The notes under the pieces are model-generated. The model was not told where the DNA came from. It ran no database searches and saw only the letters and a list, made by a program, of their open reading frames with translations. Both the position numbers and the translations under genes were made by a program. Below, one piece after another: positions 1 to 11,741 of a DNA stretch of 64,000 nucleotides (the first letter of the stretch is position 1; each line of letters starts with the position of its first letter). Location of the stretch: contig CAUVYP010000244.1 in assembly GCA_963556195.1 (NCBI GenBank), positions 3,224,001 to 3,288,000 of the forward strand, read 5' to 3'. Source of the DNA: Sepiola atlantica (lineage: Eukaryota; Mollusca; Cephalopoda; Sepiida; Sepiolidae).

Positions 1-3000
1 CGCAAAACATCAACAAAATTTAGCGCGTTTTAAAGTTGATATCGCTTTTGTTTATAACTTCCACATTTATTCGAATTGTGCAACGAAACTTTGCAGACAG
101 TCTCGAATAGGCCTCCTCTACTGAAGTACCAAGGTTCAGAAGTGCAGCTCTTGTACTGCCGGATATATGTCGATACAAACTGAATACGCAAAACATCAAC
201 AAAATTTAGCGCGTTTTAAAGTTGATATCGCTTTTGTTTATAACTTCCATATTTATTCGAATTGTGCAACGAAACTTTGCAGACAGTCGCGAAGACACAT
301 TTTCTACTGAAGTACCAAGTTTCAGACGTGCAGCTCTTGTACTGCCGGAGATATGTCGATACAAACTGAATACGCAAATCATCAACAAAATTTAGCGCGT
401 TTTAATGTTGATATCGCTTTTGTTTATAACTTCCACATTTATTCGAATTGTGCAACGAAACTTTGCAGACAGTCTCAAATAGGCCTTTTCTACTGAAGTA
501 CCAAGTTTCAGAAGTGCAGCTCTTGTACTGCCGGAGATATGTCGATACAAACTGAATACGCAAAACATCAACAAAATTTCGCGCGTTTTAAAGTTGATAT
601 CGCTTTTTTTTATAACTTCCACATTTATTCGAATTGTGCAACGAAACTTTGCAGACAGTCTCGAATGGGCCTTTTCTACTGAAGCACCAAGTTTCAGAAG
701 TGCAGCTCTTGTACTGCCGGAGATATGTCGATACAAACTGAATACGCAAAACATCAACAAAATTTAGCGCGTTTTAAAGTTGATATCGCTTTTGTTTATA
801 ACTTCCCCATTTATTCGAATTGTGCAACGAAACTTTGCAGACAGTCGCGGAGACACATTTTCTACTGAAGTACCAAGGTTCAGAAGTGCAGCTCTTGTAC
901 TGCCGGAGATATGTCGATACAAACTGAATACGCAAAACATCAACAAAATTTAGCGCGTTTATAAGTTGATATCGCTTTTGTTTATAACTTCCACATTTAT
1001 TCGAATTGTGCAACGAAACTTTGCAGACAGTCGCGGAGACACATTTCCTACTGAAGTACCAAGTTTCAGAAGTGCAGCTCTTGTACTGCCGGAGATATGT
1101 CGATACAAACTGAATACGCAAAACATCAACAAAATTTAGCGCGTTTTAAAGTTGATATCGCTTTTGTTTATAACTTCCATATTTATTCGAATTGTGCAAC
1201 GAAACTTTGCAGACAGTCGCGGAGACACATGTTCTACTAAAGTACCAAGTTTCAGAAGTGCAGCTCTTGTACTGCCGGAGATATGTCGATACAAACCTAA
1301 TACGCAAAACATCAACAAAATTTAGCGCGTTTTAAAGTTGATATCGCTTTTGTTTATAACTTCCACATTTATTTTAATTGTGCAACGAAACTTTGCAGAC
1401 AGTCGCGGAGACACATGTTCTACTGAAGTACCTAGTTTCAGAAGTGCAGCTCTTGTACTGCCGGAGATATGTCGATACAAACTGAATACGCAAAACATCA
1501 ACAAAATTTAGCGCGTTTTAAAGTTGATATCGCTTTTGTTTATAACTTCCACATTTATTCGAATTGTGCAACGAAACTTTGCAGACAGTCTCGAATAGGC
1601 CTCCTCTACTGAAGTACCAAGTTTCAGAAGTGCAGCTCTTGTACTGCCGGAGATATGTCGATACAAACTGAATACGCAAATCATCAACAAAATTTAGCGC
1701 GTTTTAATGTTGATATCGCTTTTGTATATAACTTCCACATTTATTCGAATTGTGCAACGAAACTTTGCAGACAGTCTCGAATAGGCCTCCTCTACTGAAG
1801 TACCAAGTTTCAGAAGTGCAGCTCTTGTACTGCCGGAGATATGTCGATACAAACTGAATACGCAAAACATCAACAAAATTTAGCGCGTTTTAAAGTTGAT
1901 ATCGCTTTTGTTTATAACTTCCACATTTATTCGAATTGTGCAACGAAACTTTGCAGACAGTCGCGAAGACACATTTTCTACTGAAGTACCAAGTTTCAGA
2001 AGTGCAGCTCTTGTACTGCCGGAGATATGTCGATACAAACTGAATACGCAAAACATCAACAAAATTTAGCGCGTTTTAAAGTTGATATCGCTTTTGTTTA
2101 TAACTTCCACATTTATTCGAATTGTGCAACGAAACTTTGCAGACAGTCGCGGAGACACATGTTCTACTGAAGTACCAAGTTTCAGAAGTGCAGCTCTTGT
2201 ACTGCCGGAGATATGTCGATACAAACTGAATACGCAAAACATCAACAAAATTTAGCGCGTTTTAAAGTTGATATCGCTTTTGTTTATAACTTCCACATTT
2301 ATTCGAATTGTGCAACGAAACTTTGCAGACAGTCTCGAATAGGCCTTTGCTACTGAAGTACCAAGTTTCAGAAGTGCAGCTCTTGTACTGCCGGAGATAT
2401 GTCGATACAAACTGAATACGCAAAACATCAACAAAATTTAGCGCGTTTTAATGTTAGTATCGCTTTTGTTTATAACTTCCACATTTATTCGAATTGTGCA
2501 ACGAAACTTTGCAGACAGTCTCAAATAGGCCTTTTGCTACTGCAGTACCAAGTTGCAGAAGTGCAGCTCTTGTACTGCTGGAGATATGTCGATACAAACT
2601 GAATACGCAAAACATCAACAAAATTTAGCGCGTTTTAAAGTTGATATCGCTTTTGTTTATAACTTCCACATTTATTCGAATTGTGCAACGAAACTTTGCA
2701 GATAGTCTCGAATAGGCCTTTTCAACTGAAGTACAAAGTTTCAGAAGTGCAGCTCTTGTACTGCCGGAGATATGTCGATACAAACTGAATACGCAAAACA
2801 TCAACAAAATTTAGCGCGTTTTAAAGTTGATATCGCTTTTGTTTATAACTTCCACATTTATTCGAATTGTGCAACGAAACTTTGCAGACAGTCTCGAATA
2901 GGCCTCCTCTACTGCAGTACCAAGTTTCAGAAGTGCAGCTCTTGTACTGCCGGAGATATGTCGATACAAACTGAATACGCAAATCATCAACAAAATTTAG

Positions 3001-3182
3001 CGCGTTTTAATGTTGATATCGCTTTTGTTTATAACTTCCACATTTATTCGAATTGTGCAACGAAACTTTGCAGACAGTCTCGAATAGGCCTTTTGCTACT
3101 GAAGTACCAAGTTTCAAAAGTGCAGCTTTTGTACTGCCGGAGATATGTCGATACAAACTGAATACGCAAAACATCAACAAAA
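1..3182. repeat. Left segment, irregular A/B monomer order
   Basis: After an 18-base partial unit, 17 monomers run A1 B3 A3 A4 B2 B2 B1 B1 A1 A1 B3 B1 A2 A3 A4 A1 A5. The A3 unit at 2437 and the A5 unit at 2996 are 187 bp. No period is completed here, but the last five monomers (A2 A3 A4 A1 A5, 2251-3182) recur in the same order at 4298-5229 and 13602-14532, so the segment belongs to the same local family. Confidence 0.85.
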
Positions 3183-3235
3183 TTTAGCGCGTTTTAAAGT
3201 TGATATCGCTTTTGTTTATAACTTCCACATTTATT

Positions 3236-3252
3236 CGAATTGTGCAACGAAA
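3236..3252 (-). promoter_or_regulatory. CENP-B-box-like half site (typical monomer)
   Basis: Read on the minus strand this is TTTCGTTGCACAATTCG. Against the CENP-B box YTTCGTTGGAARCGGGA it matches positions 1-8, 10 and 12 (10 of 17). The essential CGGG of the 3' half is missing, so only five of the nine core bases match. The same 17 bases recur at monomer positions 54-70 in most units. A functional CENP-B site is not supported; a site for a related pogo-type DNA-binding protein is possible but speculative. Confidence 0.3.
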
Positions 3253-3265
3253 CTTTGCAGACAGT

Positions 3266-3282
3266 CGCGGAGACACATGTTC
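3266..3282. other. Variable box, class B form (monomer positions 84-100)
   Basis: Class A and class B units differ at six or seven sites between monomer positions 85 and 97, while the sequence on both sides is shared. Subtypes within B are B1 (acacatgttc), B2 (ggagacacattttc), B3 (gaagacac) and B4 (ggacacac). No protein is known to bind it; a binding role is inference from the contrast between the box and its conserved surroundings. Confidence 0.85.
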
Positions 3283-3368
3283 TACTGAAGTACCAAGTTT
3301 CAGAAGTGCAGCTCTTGTACAGCCGGAGATATGTCGATACAAACTGAATACGCAAAACATCAACAAAA

Positions 3369-3554
3369 TTTAGCGCGTTTTAAAGTTGATATCGCTTTTG
3401 TTTATAACTTCCACATTTATTCGAATTGTGCAACGAAACTTTGCAGACAGTCTCGAATAGGCCTCCTCTACTGAAGTACCAAGTTTCAGAAGTGCAGCTC
3501 TTGTACTGCCGGAGATATGTCGATACAAACTGAATACGCAAAACATCAACAAAA
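3369..3554 (+). repeat. Representative class A (A1) monomer
   Basis: Adjacent 186-bp unit that matches the B1 unit almost everywhere outside the variable box. Inside the box it has tctcgaataggcctcctc instead of tcgcggagacacatgttc, and the AGGCCT site is found only in class A units. Comparing this pair shows the pattern of the whole array: two box alleles set into an otherwise shared monomer. Confidence 0.95.
3452..3468. other. Variable box, class A form (monomer positions 84-100)
   Basis: The class A counterpart of the box. Its subtypes are A1 (cctcctc), A2 (cctttgc), A3 (tcaaatagg), A4 (ccttttc), A5 (ccttttgc, one base longer) and rarer forms: ggctgtttc near 18,530 and 19,830, and tctggaatcgg near 57,783, 60,945 and 63,178. 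All share the taggc-like core that class B lacks, apart from a few decayed copies. Confidence 0.85.
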
Positions 3555-5229
3555 TTTAGCGCGTTTTAAAGTTGATATCGCTTTTGTTTATAACTTCCAT
3601 ATTTATTCGAATTGTGCAACGAAACTTTGCAGACAGTCGCGAAGACACATTTTCTACTGAAGTACCAAGTTTCAGACGTGCAGCTCTTGTACTGCCGGAG
3701 ATATGTCGATACAAACTGAATACGCAAAACATCAACAAAATGTAGCGCGTTTTAAAGTTGATATCGCTTTTGTTTATAACTTCCACATTTATTCGAATTG
3801 TGCAACGAAACTTTGCAGACAGTCGCGGAGACACATTTTCTACTGAAGTACCAAGTTTCAGAAGTGCAGCTCTTGTACTGCCGGAGATATGTCGATACAA
3901 ACTGAATACGCAAAACATCAACAAAATTTAGCGCGTTTTAAAGTTGATATCGCTTTTGTTTATAACTTCCACATTTATTCGAATTGTGCAACGAAACTTT
4001 GCAGACAGTCGCGGAGACACATGTTCTACTGAAGTACCAAGTTTCAGAAGTGCAGCTCTTGTACTGCCGGAGATATGTCGATACAAACTGAATACGCAAA
4101 ACATCAACAAAATTTAGCGCGTTTTAAAGTTGATATCGCTTTTGTTTATAACTTCCACATTTATTCGAATTGTGCAACGAAACTTTGCAGACAGTCGCGG
4201 AGACACATTTTCTACTGAAGTACCAAGGTTCAGAAGTGCAGCTCTTGTACTGCCGGAGATATGTCGATACAAACTGAATACGCAAAACATCAACAAAATT
4301 TAGCGCGTTTTAAAGTTGATATCGCTTTTGTTTATAACTTCCACATTTATTCGAATTGTGCAACGAAACTTTGCAGACAGTCTCGAATAGGCCTTTGCTA
4401 CTGAAGTACCAAGTTTCAGAAGTGCAGCTCTTGTACTGCCGGAGATATGTCGATACAAACTGAATACGCAAAACATCAACAAAATTTAGCGCGTTTTAAT
4501 GTTAGTATCGCTTTTGTTTATAACTTCCACATTTATTCGAATTGTGCAACGAAACTTTGCAGACAGTCTCAAATAGGCCTTTTCTACTGAAGTACCAAGT
4601 TTCAGAAGTGCAGCTCTTGTACTGCCGGAGATATGTCGATACAAACTGAATACGCAAAACATCAACAAAATTTAGCGCGTTTTAAAGTTGATATCGCTTT
4701 TGTTTATAACTTCCACATTTATTCGAATTGTGCAACGAAACTTTGCAGATAGTCTCGAATAGGCCTTTTCAACAGAAGTACAAAGTTTCAGAAGTGCAGC
4801 TCTTGTACTGCCGGAGATATGTCGATACAAACTGAATACGCAAAACAGTAACAAAATTTAGCGCGTTTTAAAGTTGATATCGCTTTTGTTTATAACTTCC
4901 ACATTTATTCGAATTGTGCAACGAAACTTTGCAGACAGTCTCGAATAGGCCTCCTCTACTGCAGTACCAAGGTTCAGAAGTGCAGCTCTTGTACTGCCGG
5001 AGATATGTCGATACAAACTGAATACGCAAATCATCAACAAAATTTAGCGCGTTTTAATGTTGATATCGCTTTTGTTTATAACTTCCACATTTATTCGAAT
5101 TGTGCAACGAAACTTTGACGACAGTCTCGAATAGGCCTTTTGCTACTGAAGTACCAAGTTTCAGAAGTTCAGCTCTTGTACTGCCGGAGATATGTCGATA
5201 CAAACTGAATACGCAAAACATCAACAAAA

Positions 5230-7462
5230 TTTAGCGCGTTTTAAAGTTGATATCGCTTTTGTTTATAACTTCCACATTTATTCGAATTGTGCAACGAAAC
5301 TTTGCAGACAGTCGCGGAGACACATGTTCTACTGAAGTACCAAGTTTCAGAAGTGCAGCTCTTGTACTGCCGGAGATATGTCGATACAAACTGAATACGC
5401 AAAACATCAACAAAATTTAGCGCGTTTTAAAGTTGATATCGCTTTTGTTTATAACTTCCACATTTATTCGAATTGTGCAACGAAACTTTGCAGACAGTCT
5501 CGAAAAGGCCTCCTCTACTGAAGTACCAAGTTTCAGAAGTGCAGCTCTTGTACTGCCGGAGATATGTCGATACAAACTGAATACGCAAAACATCAACAAA
5601 ATTTAGCGCGTTTTAAAGTTGATATCGCTTTTGTTTATAACTTCCATATTTATTCGAATTGTGCAACGAAACTTTGCAGACAGTCGCGAAGACACATTTT
5701 CTACTGAAGTACCAAGTTTCAGACGTGCAGCTCTTGTACTGCCGGAGATATGTCGATACAAACTGAATACGCAAAACATCAACAAAATGTAGCGCGTTTT
5801 AAAGTTGATATCGCTTTTGTTTATAACTTCCACATTTATTCGAATTGTGCAACGAAACTTTGCAGACAGTCGCGGAGACACATTTTCTACTGAAGTACCA
5901 AGTTTCAGAAGTGCAGCTCTTGTACTGCCGGAGATATGTCGATACAAACTGAATACGCAAAACATCAACAAAATTTAGCGCGTTTTAAAGTTGATATCGC
6001 TTTTGTTTATAACTTCCATATTTATTCGAATTGTGCAACGAAACTTTGCAGACAGTCGCGGAGACACATGTTCTACTGAAGTACCAAGTTTCAGAAGTGC
6101 AGCTCTTGTACTGCCGGAGATATGTCGATACAAACTGAATACGCAAAACATCAACAAAATTTAGCGCGTTTTAAAGTTGATATCGCTTTTGTTTATAACT
6201 TCCACATTTATTCGAATTGTGCAACGAAACTTTGCAGACAGTCGCGGACACACATTTTCTACTTAAGTACCAAGGTTCAGAAGTGCAGCTCTTGTACTGC
6301 CGGATATATGTCGATACAAACTGAATACGCAAAACATCAACAAAATTTAGCGCGTTTTAAAGTTGATATCGCTTTTGTTTATAACTTCCACATTTATTCG
6401 AATTGTGCAACGAAACTTTGCAGACAGTCGCGGACACACATTTTCTACTGAAGTACCAAGGTTCAGAAGTGCAGCTCTTGTACTGCCGGAGATATGTCGA
6501 TACAAACTGAATACGCAAAACATCAACAAAATTTAGCGCGTTTTAAAGTTGATATCGCTTTTGTTTATAACTTCCACATTTATTCGAATTGTGCAACGAA
6601 ACTTTGCAGACAGTCGCGGAGACACATGTTCTACTGAAGTACCAAGTTTCAGAAGTGCAGCTCTTGTACTGCCGGAGATATGTCGATACAAACTGAATAC
6701 GCAAAACATCAACAAAATTTAGCGCGTTTTAAAGTTGATATCGCTTTTGTTTATAACTTCCACATTTATTCGAATTGTGCAACGAAACTTTGCAGACAGT
6801 CGCGGAGACACATTTTCTACTGAAGTACCAAGGTTCAGAAGTGCAGCTCTTGTACTGCCGGAGATATGTCGATACAAACTGAATACGCAAAACATCAACA
6901 AAATTTAGCGCGTTTTAAAGTTGATATCGCTTTTGTTTATAACTTCCACATTTATTCGAATTGTGCAACGAAACTTTGCAGACAGTCTCGAATAGGCCTT
7001 TGCTACTAAAGTACCAAGTTTCAGAAGTGCAGCTCTTGTACTGCCGGAGATATGTCGATACAAACTGAATACGCAAATCATCAACAAAATGTAGCGCGTT
7101 TTAAAGTTGATATCGCTTTTGTTTATAACTTCCACATTTATTCGAATTGTGCAACGAAACTTTGCAGACAGTCGCGGAGACACATTTTCTACTGAAGTAC
7201 CAAGTTTCAGAAGTGCAGCTCTTGTACTGCCGGAGATATGTCGATACAAACTGAATACGCAAATCATCAACAAAATTTAGCGCGTTTTAATGTTGATATC
7301 GCTTTTGTTTATAACTTCCACATTTATTCGAATTGTGCAACGAAACTTTGACGACAGTCTCGAATAGGCCTTTTGCTACTGAAGTACCAAGTTTCAGAAG
7401 TTCAGCTCTTGTACTGCCGGAGATATGTCGATACAAACTGAATACGCAAAACATCAACAAAA
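5230..7462. repeat. 12-monomer HOR copy 1, 2233 bp
   Basis: Order B1 A1 B3 B2 B1 B4 B4 B1 B2 A2 B2 A5. Eleven 186-bp units and one 187-bp unit give the exact 2233-base period to the next copy. Linked rare changes (gcgaagacac with cagacgtgcag, ttaagtaccaagg, tttgacgacag) recur in the same places in copy 2. Confidence 0.92.
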
Positions 7463-9695
7463 TTTAGCGCGTTTTAAAGTTGATATCGCTTTTGTTTATA
7501 ACTTCCACATTTATTCGAATTGTGCAACGAAACTTTGCAGACAGTCGCGGAGACACATGTTCTACTGAAGTACCAAGTTTCAGAAGTGCAGCTCTTGTAC
7601 TGCCGGAGATATGTCGATACAAACTGAATACGCAAAACATCAACAAAATTTAGCGCGTTTTAAAGTTGATATCGCTTTTGTTTATAACTTCCACATTTAT
7701 TCGAATTGTGCAACGAAACTTTGCAGACAGTCTCGAATAGGCCTCCTCTACTGAAGTACCAAGTTTCAGAAGTGCAGCTCTTGTACTGCCGGAGATATGT
7801 CGATACAAACTGAATACGCAAAACATCAACAAAATTTAGCGCGTTTTAAAGTTGATATCGCTTTTGTTTATAACTTCCATATTTATTCGAATTGTGCAAC
7901 GAAACTTTGCAGACAGTCGCGAAGACACATTTTCTACTGAAGTACCAAGTTTCAGACGTGCAGCTCTTGTACTGCCGGAGATATGTCGATACAAACTGAA
8001 TACGCAAAACATCAACAAAATGTAGCGCGTTTTAAAGTTGATATCGCTTTTGTTTATAACTTCCACATTTATTCGAATTGTGCAACGAAACTTTGCAGAC
8101 AGTCGCGGAGACACATTTTCTACTGAAGTACCAAGTTTCAGAAGTGCAGCTCTTGTGCTGCCGGAGATATGTCGATACAAACTGAATACGCAAAACATCA
8201 ACAAAATTTAGCGCGTTTTAAAGTTGATATCGCTTTTGTTTATACCTTCCATATTTATTCGAATTGTGCAACGAAACTTTGCAGACAGTCGCGGAGACAC
8301 ATGTTCTACTGAAGTACCAAGTTTCAGAAGTGCAGCTCTTGTACTGCCGGAGATATGTCGATACAAACTGAATACGCAAAACATCAACAAAATTTAGCGC
8401 GTTTTAAAGTTGATATCGCTTTTGTTTATAACTTCCACATTTATTCGAATTGTGCAACGAAACTTTGCAGACAGTCGCGGACACACATTTTCTACTTAAG
8501 TACCAAGGTTCAGAAGTGCAGCTCTTGTACTGCCGGATATATGTCGATACAAACTGAATACGCAAAACATCAACAAAATTTAGCGCGTTTTAAAGTTGAT
8601 ATCGCTTTTGTATATAACTTCCACATTTATTCGAATTGTGCAACGAAACTTTGCAGACAGTCGCGGACACACATTTTCTACTGAAGTACCAAGGTTCAGA
8701 AGTGCAGCTCTTGTACTGCCGGAGATATGTCGATACAAACTGAATACGCAAAACATCAACAAAATTTAGCGCGTTTTAAAGTTGATATCGCTTTTGTTTA
8801 TAACTTCCACATTTATTCGAATTGTGCAACGAAACTTTGCAGACAGTCGCGGAGACACATGTTCTACTGCAGTACCAAGTTTCAGAAGTGCAGCTCTTGT
8901 ACTGCCGGAGATATGTCGATACAAACTGAATACGCAAAACATCAACAAAATTTAGCGCGTTTTAAAGTTGATATCGCTTTTTTTTATAACTTCCACATTT
9001 ATTCGAATTGTGCAACGAAACTTTGCAGACAGTCGCGGAGACACATTTTCTACTGAAGTACCAAGGTTCAGAAGTGCAGCTCTTGTACTGCCGGAGATAT
9101 GTCGATACAAACTGAATACGCAAAACATCAACAAAATTTAGCGCGTTTTAAAGTTGATATCGCTTTTGTTTATAACTTCCACATTTATTCGAATTGTGCA
9201 ACGAAACTTTGCAGACAGTCTCGAATAGGCCTTTGCTACTGAAGTACCAAGTTTCAGAAGTGCAGCTCTTGTACTGCCGGAGATATGTCGATACAAACTG
9301 AATACGCAAAACATCAACAAAATGTAGCGCGTTTTAAAGTTGATATCGCTTTTGTTTATAACTTCCACATTTATTCGAATTGTGCAACGAAACTTTGCAG
9401 ACAGTCGCGGAGACACATTTTCTACTGAAGTACCAAGTTTCAGAAGTGCAGCTCTTGTACTGCCGGAGATATGTCGATACAAACTGAATACGCAAATCAT
9501 CAACAAAATTTAGCGCGTTTTAATGTTGATATCGCTTTTGTTTATAACTTCCACATTTATTCGAATTGTGCAACGAAACTTTGACGACAGTCTCGAATAG
9601 GCCTTTTGCTACTGAAGTACCAAGTTTCAGAAGTTCAGCTCTTGTACTGCCGGAGATATGTCGATACAAACTGAATACGCAAAACATCAACAAAA
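7463..9695. repeat. 12-monomer HOR copy 2, 2233 bp
   Basis: Same monomer order as the preceding copy, offset by exactly 2233 bases, with scattered single-base differences, for example ctgaag where copy 1 has ctaaag in the A2 unit. Confidence 0.92.
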
Positions 9696-11741
9696 TTTAG
9701 CGCGTTTTAAAGTTGATATCGCTTTTGTTTATAACTTCCACATTTATTCGAATTGTGCAACGAAACTTTGCAGACAGTCGCGGAGACACATGTTCTACTG
9801 AAGTACCAAGTTTCAGAAGTGCAGCTCTTGTACTGCCGGAGATATGTCGATACAAACTGAATACGCAAAACATCAACAAAATTTAGCGCGTTTTAAAGTT
9901 GATATCGCTTTTGTTTATAACTTCCACATTTATTCGAATTGTGCAACGAAACTTTGCAGACAGTCTCGAATAGGCCTCCTCTACTGAAGTACCAAGTTTC
10001 AGAAGTGCAGCTCTTGTACTGCCGGAGATATGTCGATACAAACTGAATACGCAAAACATCAACAAAATTTAGCGCGTTTTAAAGTTGATATCGCTTTTGT
10101 TTATAACTTCCATATTTATTCGAATTGTGCAACGAAACTTTGCAGACAGTCGCGAAGACACATTTTCTACTGAAGTACCAAGTTTCAGACGTGCAGCTCT
10201 TGTACTGCCGGAGATATGTCGATACAAACTGAATACGCAAAACATCAACAAAATGTAGCGCGTTTTAAAGTTGATATCGCTTTTGTTTATAACTTCCACA
10301 TTCATTCGAATTGTGCAACGAAACTTTGCAGACAGTCGCGGAGACACATTTTCTACTGAAGTACCAAGTTTCAGAAGTGCAGCTCTTGTACTGCCGGAGA
10401 TATGTCGATACAAACTGAATACGCAAAACATCAACAAAATTTAGCGCGTTTTAAAGTTGATATCGCTTTTGTTTATAACTTCCATATTTATTCGAATTGT
10501 GCAACGAAACTTTGCAGACAGTCGCGGAGACACATGTTCTACTGAAGTACCAAGTTTCAGAAGTGCAGCTCTTGTACTGCCGGAGATATGTCGATACAAA
10601 CTGAATACGCAAAACATCAACAAAATTTAGCGCGTTTTAAAGTTGATATCGCTTTTGTTTATAACTTCCACATTTATTCGAATTGTGCAACGAAACTTTG
10701 CAGACAGTCGCGGACACACATTTTCTACTTAAGTACCAAGGTTCAGAAGTGCAGCTCTTGTACTGCCGGATATATGTCGATACAAACTGAATACGCAAAA
10801 CATCAACAAAATTTAGCGCGTTTTAAAGTTGATATCGCTTTTGTATATAACTTCCACATTTATTCGAATTGTGCAACGAAACTTTGCAGACAGTCGCGGA
10901 CACACATTTTCTACTGAAGTACCAAGGTTCAGAAGTGCAGCTCTTGTACTGCCGGAGATATGTCGATACAAACTGAATACGCAAAACATCAACAAAATTT
11001 AGCGCGTTTTAAAGTTGATATCGCTTTTGTTTATAACTTCCACATTTATTCGAATTATGCAACGAAACTTTGCAGACAGTCGCGGAGACACATGTTCTAC
11101 TGAAGTACCAAGTTTCAGAAGTGCAGCTCTTGTACTGCCGGAGATATGTCGATACAAACTGAATACGCAAAACATCAACAAAATTTAGCGCGTTTTAAAG
11201 TTGATATCGCTTTTGTTTATAACTTCCACATTTATTCGAATTGTGCAACGAAACTTTGCAGACAGTCGCGGAGACACATTTTCTACTGAAGTACCAAGGT
11301 TCAGAAGTGCAGCTCTTGTACTGCCGGAGATATGTCGATACAAACTGAATACGCAAAACATCAACAAAATTTAGCGCGTTTTAAAGTTGATATCGCTTTT
11401 GTTTATAACTTCCACATTTATTCGAATTGTGCAACGAAACTTTGCAGACAGTCTCGAATAGGCCTTTGCTACTGAAGTACCAAGTTTCAGAAGTGCAGCT
11501 CTTGTACTGCCGGAGATATGTCGATACAAACTGAATACGCAAAACATCAACAAAATGTAGCGCGTTTTAAAGTTGATATCGCTTTTGTTTATAACTTCCA
11601 CATTTATTCGAATTGTGCAACGAAACTTTGCAGACAGTCGCGGAGACACATTTTCTACTGAAGTACCAAGGTTCAGAAGTGCAGCTCTTGTACTGCCGGA
11701 GATATGTCGATACAAACTGAATACGCAAAACATCAACAAAA
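9696..11741. repeat. 12-monomer HOR copy 3, truncated to 11 monomers
   Basis: Eleven monomers repeat the order of copies 1 and 2 but the closing 187-bp A5 unit is missing. The sequence goes directly into another B1 B4 B4 B1 B2 run at 11742, so the period was broken by an exchange between non-equivalent monomers. Confidence 0.88.

Larger units (their letters stand above)
3183..3368 (+). repeat. Representative class B (B1) monomer
   Basis: A clean 186-bp unit used here as the coordinate reference; it carries one private change late in the unit (cagccgg for ctgccgg). It starts with tttagcgcg and ends with atcaacaaaa. The consensus composition is 72 G+C of 186 (38.7%). Landmarks by monomer position: gatatc at about 20-25, attcgaat at 51-58, a CENP-B-box-like half site on the minus strand at 54-70, the variable box at 84-100, and an imperfect dyad AGTAC(C)AAG / CTTGTACT at 107-115 and 132-139. 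Class B units contain ten CpG dinucleotides against about seven expected from base composition. Confidence 0.95.
3183..5229. repeat. 11-monomer higher-order unit, 2047 bp
   Basis: Order B1 A1 B3 B2 B1 B2 A2 A3 A4 A1 A5. It shares its first five monomers and its closing 187-bp A5 unit with the 12-monomer units that follow. The A5 unit carries the private change tttgacgacag for tttgcagacag near 5117, which recurs in the next copies near 7350 and 9583. This marks common descent of the higher-order units. Confidence 0.85.

Noticed and set aside
3236..3252. A true CENP-B box
   Set aside because: The 3' CGGG needed for CENP-B recognition is missing in every form I saw, so only a half-site resemblance is claimed.
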